From assembly GCA_947485745.1 (NCBI GenBank), contig CANKQY010000019.1, forward strand, positions 1 through 35,908: a stretch of DNA of 35,908 nt, read 5' to 3'. Within the stretch, counting starts at the first letter, position 1. Every line of letters starts with the position of its first letter. The position numbers and the translations under genes are program-made. The notes below the pieces were generated by a model that searched no databases, was not told the origin of the DNA, and worked only from the letters and a program-made list of their open reading frames with translations. Positions 1 to 9,600 of the stretch are shown here, in pieces. The DNA is from Bacteroidota bacterium. GTDB taxonomy: Bacteria > Bacteroidota > Bacteroidia > UKL13-3.

Positions 1-15
1 AGGCTTGTTTGATAG

Positions 16-147
16 TCTCATGAAAGCCTCACTAGCAGTATAATGGCGTCTGCATTTATAAATGCAGCAGGGTTTGAAATCAGTAGATTTGGCTTTTTTG
101 AAAAGGCCTGTTTCTCGCTTTTACTTATTGCACCAATTACTTTTTAG
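16..147 (+). other. Possible 3' end of an upstream gene (partial, maybe frameshifted)
   Basis: This frame is open after a TGA TAG pair at 10-15 and ends in TAG at 145-147, 19 bases before the next gene. Its translation (…INAAGFEISRFGFFEK…LLLIAPITF) looks like a real C-terminus, of the kind seen at the end of some SAM-dependent methyltransferases, but that family assignment is only an impression. A second frame (2-43) is also open and reads GLFDSLMKASLAV before its stop, so the gene may cross a frameshift near base 40. Only the last few dozen residues would be in the window, so neither product nor integrity can be settled. Confidence 0.25.
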
Positions 148-166
148 AGACGTTCAAAAAGTGAAT

Positions 167-1588
167 ATGAAAGATAAATCCTTAATTTTTGGAATTGTCG
201 CACTCCTAAATTTTACATTGATTATAGGTGTTTCGGCTTATGGTATTGGGTTAAATGTGGACTCTGCCAACTATTTTTCAGTTGCTCAAAATTTAGCAAA
301 AGGAATTGGTTTTTTGCAGTTTGATGGCTTTCCTTTTCTGAATGCCCCACCCCTTTATAGTTTGATGTTAGCACCAGCTTATTTATTGGACCTCAATCCG
401 CTTATTTATGCACTAGTTTTACAGTTGGTATTTTTCAATGTCAGCATCTTTTATTTATATAAAATAATTGAAAATGAAATTGAACAAAGTCTAACAAGTT
501 TAACTTTTTGGATTATTGCAGGCTCTTATTTTAGTTACTTACATGTGTTTATTTTTGCTTTGAGCGAGGCTGGTTTTGTGGCCTTGTTGTTACCTTGGAC
601 CTATTTTGTTTTAGCACAGAATAAGCAAGGGAACATAGCTTCTTCCATTCTTTTTGCATTGATGTCGCTACAGCGCTATTCCTTGTGGTTAATGTTGCCT
701 GGAGTCTTGTTTTTTTGGTTCAAACAGAAAAGAAAGTTGGCCTATATTTTTTATCAAATTGCGCCTGCTATTTTTGTGAGCGCTATTTGGTGGATGAGAA
801 ACTATTTGATAGCAGGTAATCCAATTGGCGAGCACGCGCTTGATAAAAAAATTAGTTTTATATCCTTTCTTGAGAACCTGCAAACAATGGTTCATGGTGT
901 TTTGTTGTTGCAGCCATTGTTTGCAAGTATTGCCTTGTTTTTGATATGTTTGTTAATTGGCATGATAAGTCTGTTTTTTTATCAAGAAAAAAAGCGGCCA
1001 GTTACTCTTTTACTTGTATCCATTAGCCTTTCACATTTTTTGTTTTTGATGTTGCAACAAGGTTTATCTATGGTTCAATTGCCAAGGTACCTTTCTATAC
1101 TTTGGCTGTTGGTTTTGCTTTTACCCATTCTCGGTTTGAACCAACTTAGAATAAATAACAAGTTTGTTATTGCGTTTTTATTCTTGATTGCTTTGATGCA
1201 AACCATTGCTGTATCAAGGCAAATGTATCTTTTATCGAAGAATGGGTCAGGAGGATATAACAGTGTTGTATGGAAAAAACAATTTGATGCGCATCCTTTG
1301 GTTCTTTCTAAAATGGCTTCATTTGGGCTCCTATCTAACTATCCAGATATGGTTTGGTGGGCAACGGGAAAACCTTGCGCTTATACTCCATTTAAAGATG
1401 AAAACAAGGTTGATTTTTACAAGAGAGTAGGGGAGTCTCAAGTATTGATTTGGTTTAGCAGTGATAGTCGAAATGGAATTATGAATGTGGATTTCATTCA
1501 TTCATTAGAAGATTTTCAGCAAATTGATAGTAACTCTTTTTATAGAATAGGTTTTATTAATAGTTCAATTGGAACCCTTGAAAAGTAG
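167..1588 (+). CDS. Polytopic membrane glycosyltransferase-like protein (GT39/ArnT-type fold)
   Basis: This is a 473-residue protein with about ten hydrophobic segments. The N-terminal helix is followed by a loop with LNVDSANYFSVAQNLAKG (Asp32) and a FLNAPPLYSLMLAP stretch, the usual arrangement in GT-C membrane glycosyltransferases that take sugars from lipid-linked donors. The acidic residue after the first helix is the expected catalytic position in that fold. The hydrophilic C-terminal 100 residues would be periplasmic. The ORF track starts at 62, but ATG 167 (MKDKSLIFG) directly precedes the first membrane helix, while the 35 residues before it overlap the preceding gene's apparent 3' end. 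Donor and acceptor cannot be told from sequence. The stop codon lies within GTAGGGGC, a match to the start of the hairpin repeat found after metG. Confidence 0.65.
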   Translation: MKDKSLIFGIVALLNFTLIIGVSAYGIGLNVDSANYFSVAQNLAKGIGFLQFDGFPFLNAPPLYSLMLAPAYLLDLNPLIYALVLQLVFFNVSIFYLYKIIENEIEQSLTSLTFWIIAGSYFSYLHVFIFALSEAGFVALLLPWTYFVLAQNKQGNIASSILFALMSLQRYSLWLMLPGVLFFWFKQKRKLAYIFYQIAPAIFVSAIWWMRNYLIAGNPIGEHALDKKISFISFLENLQTMVHGVLLLQPLFASIALFLICLLIGMISLFFYQEKKRPVTLLLVSISLSHFLFLMLQQGLSMVQLPRYLSILWLLVLLLPILGLNQLRINNKFVIAFLFLIALMQTIAVSRQMYLLSKNGSGGYNSVVWKKQFDAHPLVLSKMASFGLLSNYPDMVWWATGKPCAYTPFKDENKVDFYKRVGESQVLIWFSSDSRNGIMNVDFIHSLEDFQQIDSNSFYRIGFINSSIGTLEK

Positions 1589-1616
1589 GGGCAATTCTGT
1601 TTTGCAATTAATACCT

Positions 1617-1646
1617 TTGTTGGATAGGGTTGAGTGAGTATTTTTG
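1617..1646 (+). promoter_or_regulatory. Bacteroidota-type promoter for the aminotransferase
   Basis: TTG (1617-1619), 19 bases, then TATTTTTG (1639-1646) fits TTG-N17..23-TAnnTTTG. Transcription would begin near 1652. This places the TTG start used by the ORF track (1630) inside the promoter and favours ATG 1675. A second -7-like box, TACCTTTG (1612-1619), overlaps but lacks a well-spaced -33 element. Confidence 0.55.
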
Positions 1647-1674
1647 CAATAACATTTCAATAAGGCATTCATTT

Positions 1675-2865
1675 ATGAATAATAGGCAACTTTTTATGCT
1701 TCATCAGGCTCAAACCACGCATTTTCCAATGATGTTAGAGGTTGCGGGTACTGATGGCAATTATATTATTGATGTGGAAGGCAAAAGGTATTTGGATCTT
1801 ATTTCGGGTATTAGCGTAAATCACCTTGGGCATGGAAATGAGCGGGTAAAAGAGGCTATTATTGGGCAATTAAATAAGCATCAGCATGTAATGGTATATG
1901 GAGAGTTTGTGCAAAGTGCTCAGGCGCAATTGTCTGCTGCCATTTGTGATTTATTGCCAAAGGAGTTAAATTCGGTATACCTGCTAAGTTCTGGAGCTGA
2001 GGCAACAGATGTGGCCATGAAATTAGCCAAAAGGGCCACTGGAAAATCAAATGTGGTTGCCTGTAAAAATGCCTATCATGGAAGTACCCATGCTGCTCTG
2101 AGCATCAACAGCGATGAATATTACAAGCAGGCATTTAGGCCACTGTTACCGGGTGTTTCCTTTATTACCTTCAACGATATAGTCTCTTTGGATCAAATAG
2201 ACCACAATACTGCTTGCGTTTTTACTGAGGTTATACAAGGTGAAGCGGGATATATTGCTGCCAACCGCGAATTTTTATTGGCATTGAAAAACAAGTGTAA
2301 AGAAACGGGAGCACTCTTGGTATTTGACGAAATTCAAAGTGGCATGGGTAAAACGGGAAAAATGTTTGCCTTTGAACATTATGGAATAAATCCTGACATT
2401 TTATTACTTGGAAAAGCCCTTGGAGCAGGCATGCCAATTGGGGCTGTTATTGCGAGCAATGACCTAATGGTTTTATTTGCAGACCAGCCAATACTTGGAC
2501 ACATTACAACCTTTGGCGGACATCCAGTTATAGCGGCAGCGGCACATGCAGGCATTCAATTTTTAGTGGCAAGTAATCTTTTAAATGAAGTGGCCGAAAA
2601 GGAAGCGCTATTCAGAGAAAAATTGGTTCACCCAAAAATTAAGGGCATTTCTGGTAAGGGGCTAATGATTGCTGTTGAGTTAGATAACTTTGACAACAAC
2701 TTAAAAGCGATTCAAGCTTGCTTGGCTGATGGTCTTATTACCGATTGGTTTTTATTTGCCAATAACAGAATAAGAATTGCACCTCCCTTAACCATTACAA
2801 AAGACGAAATAGAACACGCTTGTTTTATAATAATTAGAGTCTTAACGCAGGTTTATGGTGTTTAA
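1675..2865 (+). CDS. Class III PLP-dependent aminotransferase (acetylornithine/ornithine/GABA type)
   Basis: A 396-residue fold-type I aminotransferase of class III, transferring amino groups between an amino acid or omega-amine and a 2-oxo acid. Visible features are the N-terminal DVEGKRYLDLISGISV region, the phosphate-binding SSGAEATD turn (around residue 105), VFDEIQSGMGKTG with the Asp that pairs with the pyridine nitrogen (about 218), and the Schiff-base lysine in LLLGKALGAGMPIG (about Lys247). Length is normal for the family. The ORF-track start is a TTG lying in the promoter, and ATG 1675 gives a standard N-terminus. It stands alone between a membrane glycosyltransferase and a convergent hypothetical, so context does not identify the substrate; acetylornithine or ornithine is the commonest annotation. 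Its TAA overlaps the stop of the facing gene. Confidence 0.85.
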   Translation: MNNRQLFMLHQAQTTHFPMMLEVAGTDGNYIIDVEGKRYLDLISGISVNHLGHGNERVKEAIIGQLNKHQHVMVYGEFVQSAQAQLSAAICDLLPKELNSVYLLSSGAEATDVAMKLAKRATGKSNVVACKNAYHGSTHAALSINSDEYYKQAFRPLLPGVSFITFNDIVSLDQIDHNTACVFTEVIQGEAGYIAANREFLLALKNKCKETGALLVFDEIQSGMGKTGKMFAFEHYGINPDILLLGKALGAGMPIGAVIASNDLMVLFADQPILGHITTFGGHPVIAAAAHAGIQFLVASNLLNEVAEKEALFREKLVHPKIKGISGKGLMIAVELDNFDNNLKAIQACLADGLITDWFLFANNRIRIAPPLTITKDEIEHACFIIIRVLTQVYGV

Positions 2866-3260
2866 TCTTGGGCGGTGGGTTCAAACAATTCATTGTCATC
2901 GTAGTAAGCTACAATTAGTTTTCGCAACCTGTTTTCTTGGCTCATTAAATCTATGTATGGCGGCTTTTTAACCATTGAATAATGTGGCCAACCATCGTCG
3001 TCAAAACCATCTAATTCATAATAGCCTTCATAGCTTAATAACTTGCAAGTAGCAATGTGCATGAGGTCCATTTTTTCGTGTTTTTCGAATTCGCGCATCT
3101 GGCCAAGCTCTCTAACACCTATTAGGAATAGGAGGCCGTTCATGTCGGGTTTTTTGTTAAAGTTTTTCTTGATATCGAATACTATTCTATACCATTTGGC
3201 CTTGGTAATATCATCTAAAATATATGCCTGAAAAGAATCTGGCTGTGTAGGTGTTTCCAT
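2862..3260 (-). CDS. Conserved hypothetical protein, 132 aa
   Basis: A soluble acidic protein with no signal peptide or membrane segment. It reads as a compact alpha/beta domain (KWYRIVFDIKKNF, MNGLLFLIGVRELGQ, IATCKLLSYEGYY, DGWPHYSMVKKPPY) with a charged tail. I do not recognise a characterised family, although the composition looks like a conserved Bacteroidota protein rather than a random ORF. ATG 3260 is preceded at 3283-3276 by TAGGTTTG, a perfect -7 box, though without a clear -33 TTG, so the leader would be very short. Its stop overlaps the aminotransferase stop by three bases in a tail-to-tail arrangement, and it is divergent from the phosphatase gene. Confidence 0.7.
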   Translation of the reverse strand: METPTQPDSFQAYILDDITKAKWYRIVFDIKKNFNKKPDMNGLLFLIGVRELGQMREFEKHEKMDLMHIATCKLLSYEGYYELDGFDDDGWPHYSMVKKPPYIDLMSQENRLRKLIVAYYDDNELFEPTAQD

Positions 3261-3340
3261 ATTAATATAATGTTACAAACCTACTTAAAGTATTAATCGA
3301 AACTAATTTATTTAGTATTATTGATGGATAATTTAAAAAC

Positions 3341-4714
3341 ATGAGAAAGCTTTTATTCATTATTTTTCTTTTTTCATTTCAAATTGCATTTGCACAAAAG
3401 GAAAGCAAAGCTATATCAAAAATTATTGCGGGCCCTATGTTAGGCTATATGGAGCATACCGAATGTTTGGTTTGGGTTCAAACAGCATGCGCCAAAAAAA
3501 TAACCATTCAATATAGAATAAAAGGTGCAAATGGCGCTTTGATGAGCAATTCTTTGATCAATACAGAGTTGGCAATTTGCAAGCCCTTTATTAGCAAATT
3601 TGTGCTAACAGGCCTTGAAATGGGTACAAAATATGAATATCAAATTTTGTTAGACAACCAAGCCCAACAATTTAACTATCCCTTGACCTTTAAAACTAAA
3701 GTGCTTTGGGAATGGCGCACCCCGCCGCCAGATTTCTCCTTTGTGCTTGGCTCTTGTTTGTATATAAATGATTCGGCCTTTGATAGACCAGGAAAACCTT
3801 ATGGTGGTAGCGATGAAATATTAAAAACCATGACAAACACCCCGGCAGATTTTATGATTTGGTTGGGAGATAATACTTACACACGCGAGGCAGATTACAG
3901 CAGTGCAAGTGGAATTGCAAACAGGTATTTACACACAAGGAGCGCGCCACAAATGCAGCCACTTCTTGCTAAGATGAATCATTATGCCATCTGGGATGAC
4001 CATGATTATGGCGACAATGATGCTAACAAGCACTTTGATTTAAAAGAAGTATCTGCGGCATGTTTTAAAGCCTATTGGGGGAATAAAACTTACGGCGAAA
4101 ACGGCCAAGGCATTTACCATAATTTTAGGTTTAGTGATGCGGAGTTTTTTTTATTAGATGACCGTTGGTTTAGAGATGAATCTGAATTGCAAGAAAGCAA
4201 ATATGCTAAAACACAATTAGGTTCGAACCAATTAAGTTGGCTAAAAAACAAGCTAAAACACAGTAAGGCCTCTTTTAAATTTGTGGCTGCGGGCGGTCAA
4301 TTTATCAACGAAAATACCAATGTAGAATCATATAATTTGTATAAAAAAGAAAGAGAAGAAATTATTCAATTCATTATAGATCAAAAAATTAGTGGTGTGT
4401 TTTTCCTTAGCGGAGATAGACACCATACAGAGTTGTTAAAAAATGAAAAAGTAACTTCCACCCTTGGCTATCCATTATACGATTTAACCAGCAGCAGCAT
4501 AACGGCAGGTAGCAGCAGTGTTTTGAAAACAGCCGAAGCGCAAAACCCGCAAAGGGTAGAAAATACCCTAACGGTAGAAAACAATTTCTGCACTATTATA
4601 ATTAGCGGGCCAAAGCGGGGTGAAAGGGTTTTAACTATAACATGTTTCGACGCAAAAGGAATTGTGAAATGGGGTAAAAGCCTTAAGGAAAGCGAATTAA
4701 AAGCAATTAATTGA
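3341..4714 (+). CDS. Secreted PhoD-like metallophosphatase (alkaline phosphatase D family)
   Basis: A 457-residue protein with a clear signal peptide (MRKLLFIIFLFSFQIAFA, then Q), so exported. The N-terminal part is an Ig-like PhoD domain (GPMLGYMEHTECLVWVQT). The metallophosphoesterase domain follows: FVLGSCLY, DFMIWLGDNTYTREAD (the GDN metal ligands), YAIWDDHDYGDNDAN (the characteristic WDDHD-G-N motif) and FFLSGDRHHTELL (C-terminal GDRHH metal ligands). PhoD enzymes are phosphomonoesterases or diesterases dependent on Ca and Fe; many Bacteroidota paralogs have no tested substrate, so phosphate scavenging is an inference. It appears monocistronic: 80 bases separate it from the divergent hypothetical and 88 from the next gene. 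No T9SS tail is present. Confidence 0.85.
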   Translation: MRKLLFIIFLFSFQIAFAQKESKAISKIIAGPMLGYMEHTECLVWVQTACAKKITIQYRIKGANGALMSNSLINTELAICKPFISKFVLTGLEMGTKYEYQILLDNQAQQFNYPLTFKTKVLWEWRTPPPDFSFVLGSCLYINDSAFDRPGKPYGGSDEILKTMTNTPADFMIWLGDNTYTREADYSSASGIANRYLHTRSAPQMQPLLAKMNHYAIWDDHDYGDNDANKHFDLKEVSAACFKAYWGNKTYGENGQGIYHNFRFSDAEFFLLDDRWFRDESELQESKYAKTQLGSNQLSWLKNKLKHSKASFKFVAAGGQFINENTNVESYNLYKKEREEIIQFIIDQKISGVFFLSGDRHHTELLKNEKVTSTLGYPLYDLTSSSITAGSSSVLKTAEAQNPQRVENTLTVENNFCTIIISGPKRGERVLTITCFDAKGIVKWGKSLKESELKAIN

Positions 4715-4802
4715 AAAGGAACTTAGTTTTGTTTAAAGAGATTTTTGTATAACTTGCATTAAATTGATTTAAAGCCCGCAATTATTTATCCTAAAGCATC
4801 TA

Positions 4803-5807
4803 ATGGAAAACAAACCTAAATTTATTCAAGAGCAGTTTTTGATGCGCGTAAAATCGGGCATACCATCAAATGTTTCTTTTGTAGATGAGTTGGCTGATTT
4901 ATTAACGCTGAGCACAGATAGCGCTTACAGGAGAATAAGGTGCGAAACCCTCTTTAATATTGAAGAAATAACCCTAATCTGTAAACATTTTAGGGTTTCT
5001 TTTGACCCAGAGGTGCAGCACATGAGCAATAAGGTAACCTTTGATTATTTGAAGTTAGATGATAAAAAAGAAAACTTTAAGCTTTGGTTAATGTATATTT
5101 CTGGAGATGTGAAAAAGATAGGTACCTCTGTAAACAACCAAATAATTTATGGGGCAGATGATGTTCCGTTGTGGCATCATTTCTTTAACAGAGATCTCAT
5201 TGCCTTTAAGCTGTTTTATTGGTTAAAGTCGATTTTAAACTCACCAGATTTTGCAGATCAAAATTATGACCCTAGTTTAATTGATGAGGAGATGATAATT
5301 AGCGCTTCGGAGATGTTGAGGAATTATAATGAAATTAACTCAATTGAAATTTGGACAGAAGACACATTAAACAGTAACCTCAAGCAAATTGAATATTTTT
5401 GGGAATCGGGATTTTTTAACCATAAAACCGAAGCCTTGCACCTTTGTGATTTATTTTTAGAGGAATTAAACTTGGTGTTAAAAAAAGCGGCTAAGAGCAG
5501 TAAGTTGATTGAAAAGGGAGAATCTGGAAGAGAGAATTTTAAGCTCTATAAAAGCGAAGTGATGATTGGCAACAATAGCATCTTAGCCAATATTGGTTCA
5601 ACCAAAATTGCGTATGTGAGCAACAATACCTTTAATATGATGAGCACCACTAGCGCCGATTTTGTTCATGAGAATGAACTATGGCTGAACAATTTGTTGA
5701 GAAAATCAACTTTAATTAGCGGTGTTGGAGAAAAGCAAAGAAATCAGTTTTTTAGGGTATTAAGAGAAAAGGTGGAGGCTTTAAAACAAAAAATAACACT
5801 TAGCTAA
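4803..5807 (+). CDS. HTH transcriptional regulator-like protein, 334 aa
   Basis: Residues 1-75 look like a lambda-repressor/XRE-like helix-turn-helix: FVDELADLLTLSTDSAYRRI followed by the LFNIEEITLICKHFRVSFD helix pair. The remaining 260 residues are soluble, helical and without a recognisable catalytic motif, as in a group of Bacteroidota proteins with an N-terminal HTH and a large conserved C-terminal part of unknown role. It is probably a DNA-binding regulator; ligand and targets are unknown. No signal peptide or membrane segment is visible. The TAA at 5805-5807 overlaps the stop of rlmB on the other strand by three bases, so both genes must terminate inside each other or across the junction. 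Confidence 0.6.
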   Translation: MENKPKFIQEQFLMRVKSGIPSNVSFVDELADLLTLSTDSAYRRIRCETLFNIEEITLICKHFRVSFDPEVQHMSNKVTFDYLKLDDKKENFKLWLMYISGDVKKIGTSVNNQIIYGADDVPLWHHFFNRDLIAFKLFYWLKSILNSPDFADQNYDPSLIDEEMIISASEMLRNYNEINSIEIWTEDTLNSNLKQIEYFWESGFFNHKTEALHLCDLFLEELNLVLKKAAKSSKLIEKGESGRENFKLYKSEVMIGNNSILANIGSTKIAYVSNNTFNMMSTTSADFVHENELWLNNLLRKSTLISGVGEKQRNQFFRVLREKVEALKQKITLS

Positions 5808-6547
5808 CTCCCTGCAATTTTCCTTTGAATCATGGCCTCGTACATTGCTATGCCAGCAGCCACAGAAACATTTAAAGAAGCCAATCCAAAGTCCATAGGA
5901 ATTTTCCCAAGCTCGGTACACTTTTTAATTAAGTCGTTACTAATGCCCGTTTCTTCATTTCCCATAATAATGGCAAGTGGGCCACTTAATTCTATTTGAT
6001 CCAAATTATTATTGGCTTTTTCTGTGCAAGCAAGAGTCGTAAAGCCACATTGGTTTAAGAACTCAATAACAGTTTTTAAATTCTTTTCTCTACAAACAGG
6101 CAGCTGCATCAACGCACCAGCAGAAGTTTTTACGGCATCATCATTAACAGGGGCCGAATCTGTATGAGGAATAACAATGGCGTGAACACCAGCACACAAG
6201 GCGGTTCGGGCAATTGCACCTAAATTTCGCACATCGGTTAACCTGTCTAAAACCATGATAAAAGGGGTTTTACCTTCTTCAAAAAGCTGGGGAACAATTT
6301 GCTCTATGCTGTGGTAAGAAATAGGTGAAATATAGCCAACTAAACCTTGGTGATTTTTTTCTTTAAAGGAGTAGAATTTTTCTTTAGGAACAAATTGTAC
6401 AGGAACTTGTTGTTTTCTACAAATGCTTAATATTTCTTCTACTTGGGGGTTTAATAATCCCTTTTGTACTTGAATTTTGATTAGCTCACGGCCGGCGTTA
6501 AAAGCCTCTTTAATTGCATGAACGCCATAAATAGTTGTTTGGCTCAT
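5804..6547 (-). CDS. rlmB: 23S rRNA (guanosine-2'-O-)-methyltransferase RlmB, TrmH/SpoU family
   Basis: A 247-residue SpoU-type methyltransferase that would methylate the 2'-O of a guanosine in the 23S rRNA peptidyl-transferase region (G2251 in E. coli numbering). The N-terminal substrate-binding domain (TIYGVHAIKEAFNAGR … HQGLVGYISP) is followed by the three knot motifs: LDRLTDVRNLGAIARTA, LAIIMGNEETGIS and IPMDFGLASLNVSVAAGIA. The ORF track extends the start to 6703, which runs through the upstream terminator and into the DUF2723 gene; ATG 6547 (MSQTTIYGVHAIKEA) is the family start. RlmB and TrmH-type relatives are hard to separate by eye, and the N-terminal domain favours RlmB. Confidence 0.88.
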   Translation of the reverse strand: MSQTTIYGVHAIKEAFNAGRELIKIQVQKGLLNPQVEEILSICRKQQVPVQFVPKEKFYSFKEKNHQGLVGYISPISYHSIEQIVPQLFEEGKTPFIMVLDRLTDVRNLGAIARTALCAGVHAIVIPHTDSAPVNDDAVKTSAGALMQLPVCREKNLKTVIEFLNQCGFTTLACTEKANNNLDQIELSGPLAIIMGNEETGISNDLIKKCTELGKIPMDFGLASLNVSVAAGIAMYEAMIQRKIAGS

Positions 6548-6575
6548 AAAAATAATCTTGAGGTGCAAAGAAAAC

Positions 6576-6604
6576 AAAAAAGCTGCCCATTGAGCAGCTT
6601 TTTT
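6576..6604 (-). terminator. Rho-independent terminator after the DUF2723 gene
   Basis: AAAAAAGCTGC, loop CCATTGA, GCAGCTTTTTT forms a perfect 11-bp stem with a T run on both strands. It lies just downstream of the DUF2723 stop (6627) and upstream of the rlmB start (6547), so it separates the two co-directional genes. Confidence 0.85.
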
Positions 6605-6626
6605 GTTGGTTTGTTGAATATAAAAA

Positions 6627-9600
6627 TTATAAACCTGTTTGAACCGAATTAATTCGTTTGGTAAAATCGTTGGATAAAGCATCTTGTCTGTTTGCTTTCG
6701 CAACCTGTTGGATGTAATTCATGATTTGAATGTTATCTTCAATATCTGGCTTAACAGCATTGCGTTTATTTTTAAAGCTAGAGAAATAACGAGCTTTTTC
6801 TTCGTGAATGGTCATTAGTTCTTTGGCAAGATTATTTGCTTTTTCGTTTGCTCCTGCTAGGTAATAACCTTCTACTAAACGCACCACAAAAACATCGTAT
6901 TGAACCTTCTCGTTTGGCATTACTTTTAAGCAGTAGTCTAAAGCTTTAATAGCAGAATCTTTTTTGCCTTCCATAATAAGTTGTTCAGCTAAACGGTAGA
7001 ATATATTTCTAAAGTTTTTAGATTGACGTAAGATGGTTTCGTCTAAATACACATTACTTTCGGCCATGTTACCCCACTTAAACTTCTCCATAAGGTTGGT
7101 ATAAAGGATATCTGAATTGATCCTACCAGTAGTGCCATCTCTCTGGATATTGTTAGCAATTGGTACTAATCTATAAGTTAAACCTTCTAATTGGAAATAA
7201 CTTTGGAGGTTCATATAAACATCTGAACCGGTAGTAATTGCCCAATAAATAGGCCGGGTATTGATATTGCTTGCTATAATATCTAATAAGATTAAATCGG
7301 CTTTCATGAGGTTATTGTTACCAATTTCCCATTTAATGGTATCTAGCATGTACATTTCGTCTTTTGCCTTAACCACACCATTTTTTAAGCAGGTAGCCCT
7401 ATCAACGATGATGCTAAACTTTTTGGTAGGGAAATAACGCAATGCTTCTCCGCCTTGAGTTTGAACAGTCCCCATTGGGTCCTTATCGTCATTAACAAAA
7501 GCAAGAATGTTTTTGAGAGGGTAATAATCGTTTTTATTGATTCCATATCTTGCCTCTAGTTCAGGATTTTCATAATAAACAACGTAATCTCTGGTGCCTT
7601 GTTTATACTGGTCGGGACGCATAGAAAACTCAACAGGTTTGCTATCATAAGCAGGACGTTTAAGGCCATCTGCATACCAATCTGTATTGAGTAAACTCAT
7701 GTTAATTACCCGTATGTCGCTTCTGATATTTTCAACATTTTGCGCGTACCATAATGGGTAAGTATCATTGTCGCCATTGGTAAATAGGATAGCATCTTTT
7801 TCGCATGAATTTAAATAATCTTCTGCAAAATGTAGGGCAGTAAAACGATTGCTGCGGTCATGGTCGTTCCAGTTTTGTGAACCCATTAATAGCGGAACTG
7901 CGGCCAACGAAATAACTGTGGCACCAACTGCTGCTGTGGTTTTATTCATCTTTTTAGCCAACCAATCTACAATGGCCAAAACACCTAATCCAATCCAAAT
8001 CATAAAAGTTTGGTACGAACCTACATAGGCATAATCTCTTTCACGTGGTTGATGCGCAGGGAAATTCAAGTATAAGATAATGAAGAACCCTGTGAATAGG
8101 AATAGGGTCATCACTACGGAGGCATCTTCTTTTGCTTTTTTGAAGTGGTAAAGCACCCCAATTATGCCAAGAATAAGCGGCAGGAAGAAATAGGTGTTTT
8201 TTGCCCTATTCGATTTCATGCTTTCTGGCATAGTTGTTTGAGGACCTAAACGCCATTCGTCTAAGAAAGCAATACCGCTGATCCAATTACCTTTTGTAAT
8301 GTCTCCGTATCCTTGTTCATCGTTTTGTCTGCCAATAAAATTCCAAAAGAAATAGCGCCAATACATAAACCCTAATTGATAACTTAGCAAGAAATCAATG
8401 TTTTTGCCCATATTGGCTCTTTTCTCACCCGGCATTTTTTCCCACTCTCTATATGCGTTTACATAATCAGCCCTATCGGCCCACATACGAGGGAAAAGGG
8501 TACAATCTTTTGGATCATAAATGCGCTCAATTTTTTGCCCAACTTTTTCATATTTACCATCTGCTCCTTTGGCAAATTGGGAGGCTCCCTTTTTGTAATC
8601 AATTACCTTTGCATAGAAATATTGGCCGTAAAGGAGTGGATTTTCGCCATATTGTTCGCGATTTAAATAGCTTAATAAAGAAAAAGGCTGCTCTGGGTCG
8701 TTCATATCTATAGGCGGATTAGCCAGAGACCGAATGATAATCATTGAGTAGGATGAATAGCCAATAACTACAAATGAAAAACAAAGTACAACCAAATTTA
8801 CTACATCCATGGCTGCTTTTCTTTGGAAAATAAAAAAGTAAAGTGCGCCAGTAATAATTGCCCATACAACTAGTCCAGAGAAGCTTCCATTTACTGAAAA
8901 GCTGCTTAACACCAATATAGCATAAGAGGCTACAGCAATATAAAGGCTCGTTTTACTTAAGCTATGTGTATAGTGTAGGAAAGAGGCTAATAAAGTAACT
9001 AACAAGAAAATTAATATCAATGCACCGGAGTTAAAACTCATACCAAATGAGTTAACAACCAGGTAGTCTAATTTAGTTGCAAGTCCAGGTAAGCCAGGAA
9101 TAATACCAAATTGAACAATTCCTATTGCTAAAATAGCTACAGCTGATGCGCCAATAAAACCGTTTCTTGAAGGCTTGTATTTTTTGAAATAATACACATA
9201 AACAATTGCTGGAATAACCAATAAGTTTAATAAATGGACGCCAATTGAAAGGCCAACTAAATAGGCGATAAGCACTAACCAGCGTTGCGAATGTTTTTGA
9301 TCTGCTAGGTCTTCCCATTTAAGGATACACCAAAAGGTTAAGGTTGTAAAAAAACTTGAGGAAGCGTATACTTCAGCTTCAACGGCAGAAAACCAAAAAG
9401 TATCTGAAAAGGTTAAAGTTAATGCACCAACGGCCCCAGCGCCCATTATAGCAATGGTTTGCCAAGATTCTAGCTCTGCTGCACCTTTGAGCAATATTTT
9501 TTTAGCCAAATGGGTGATGGTCCAAAACATAAATAAAACAGTTAAGGCACTTGTAACGGCTGAAACCATGTTTACCCAAAACGCCACTTTGCTTGGGTCA

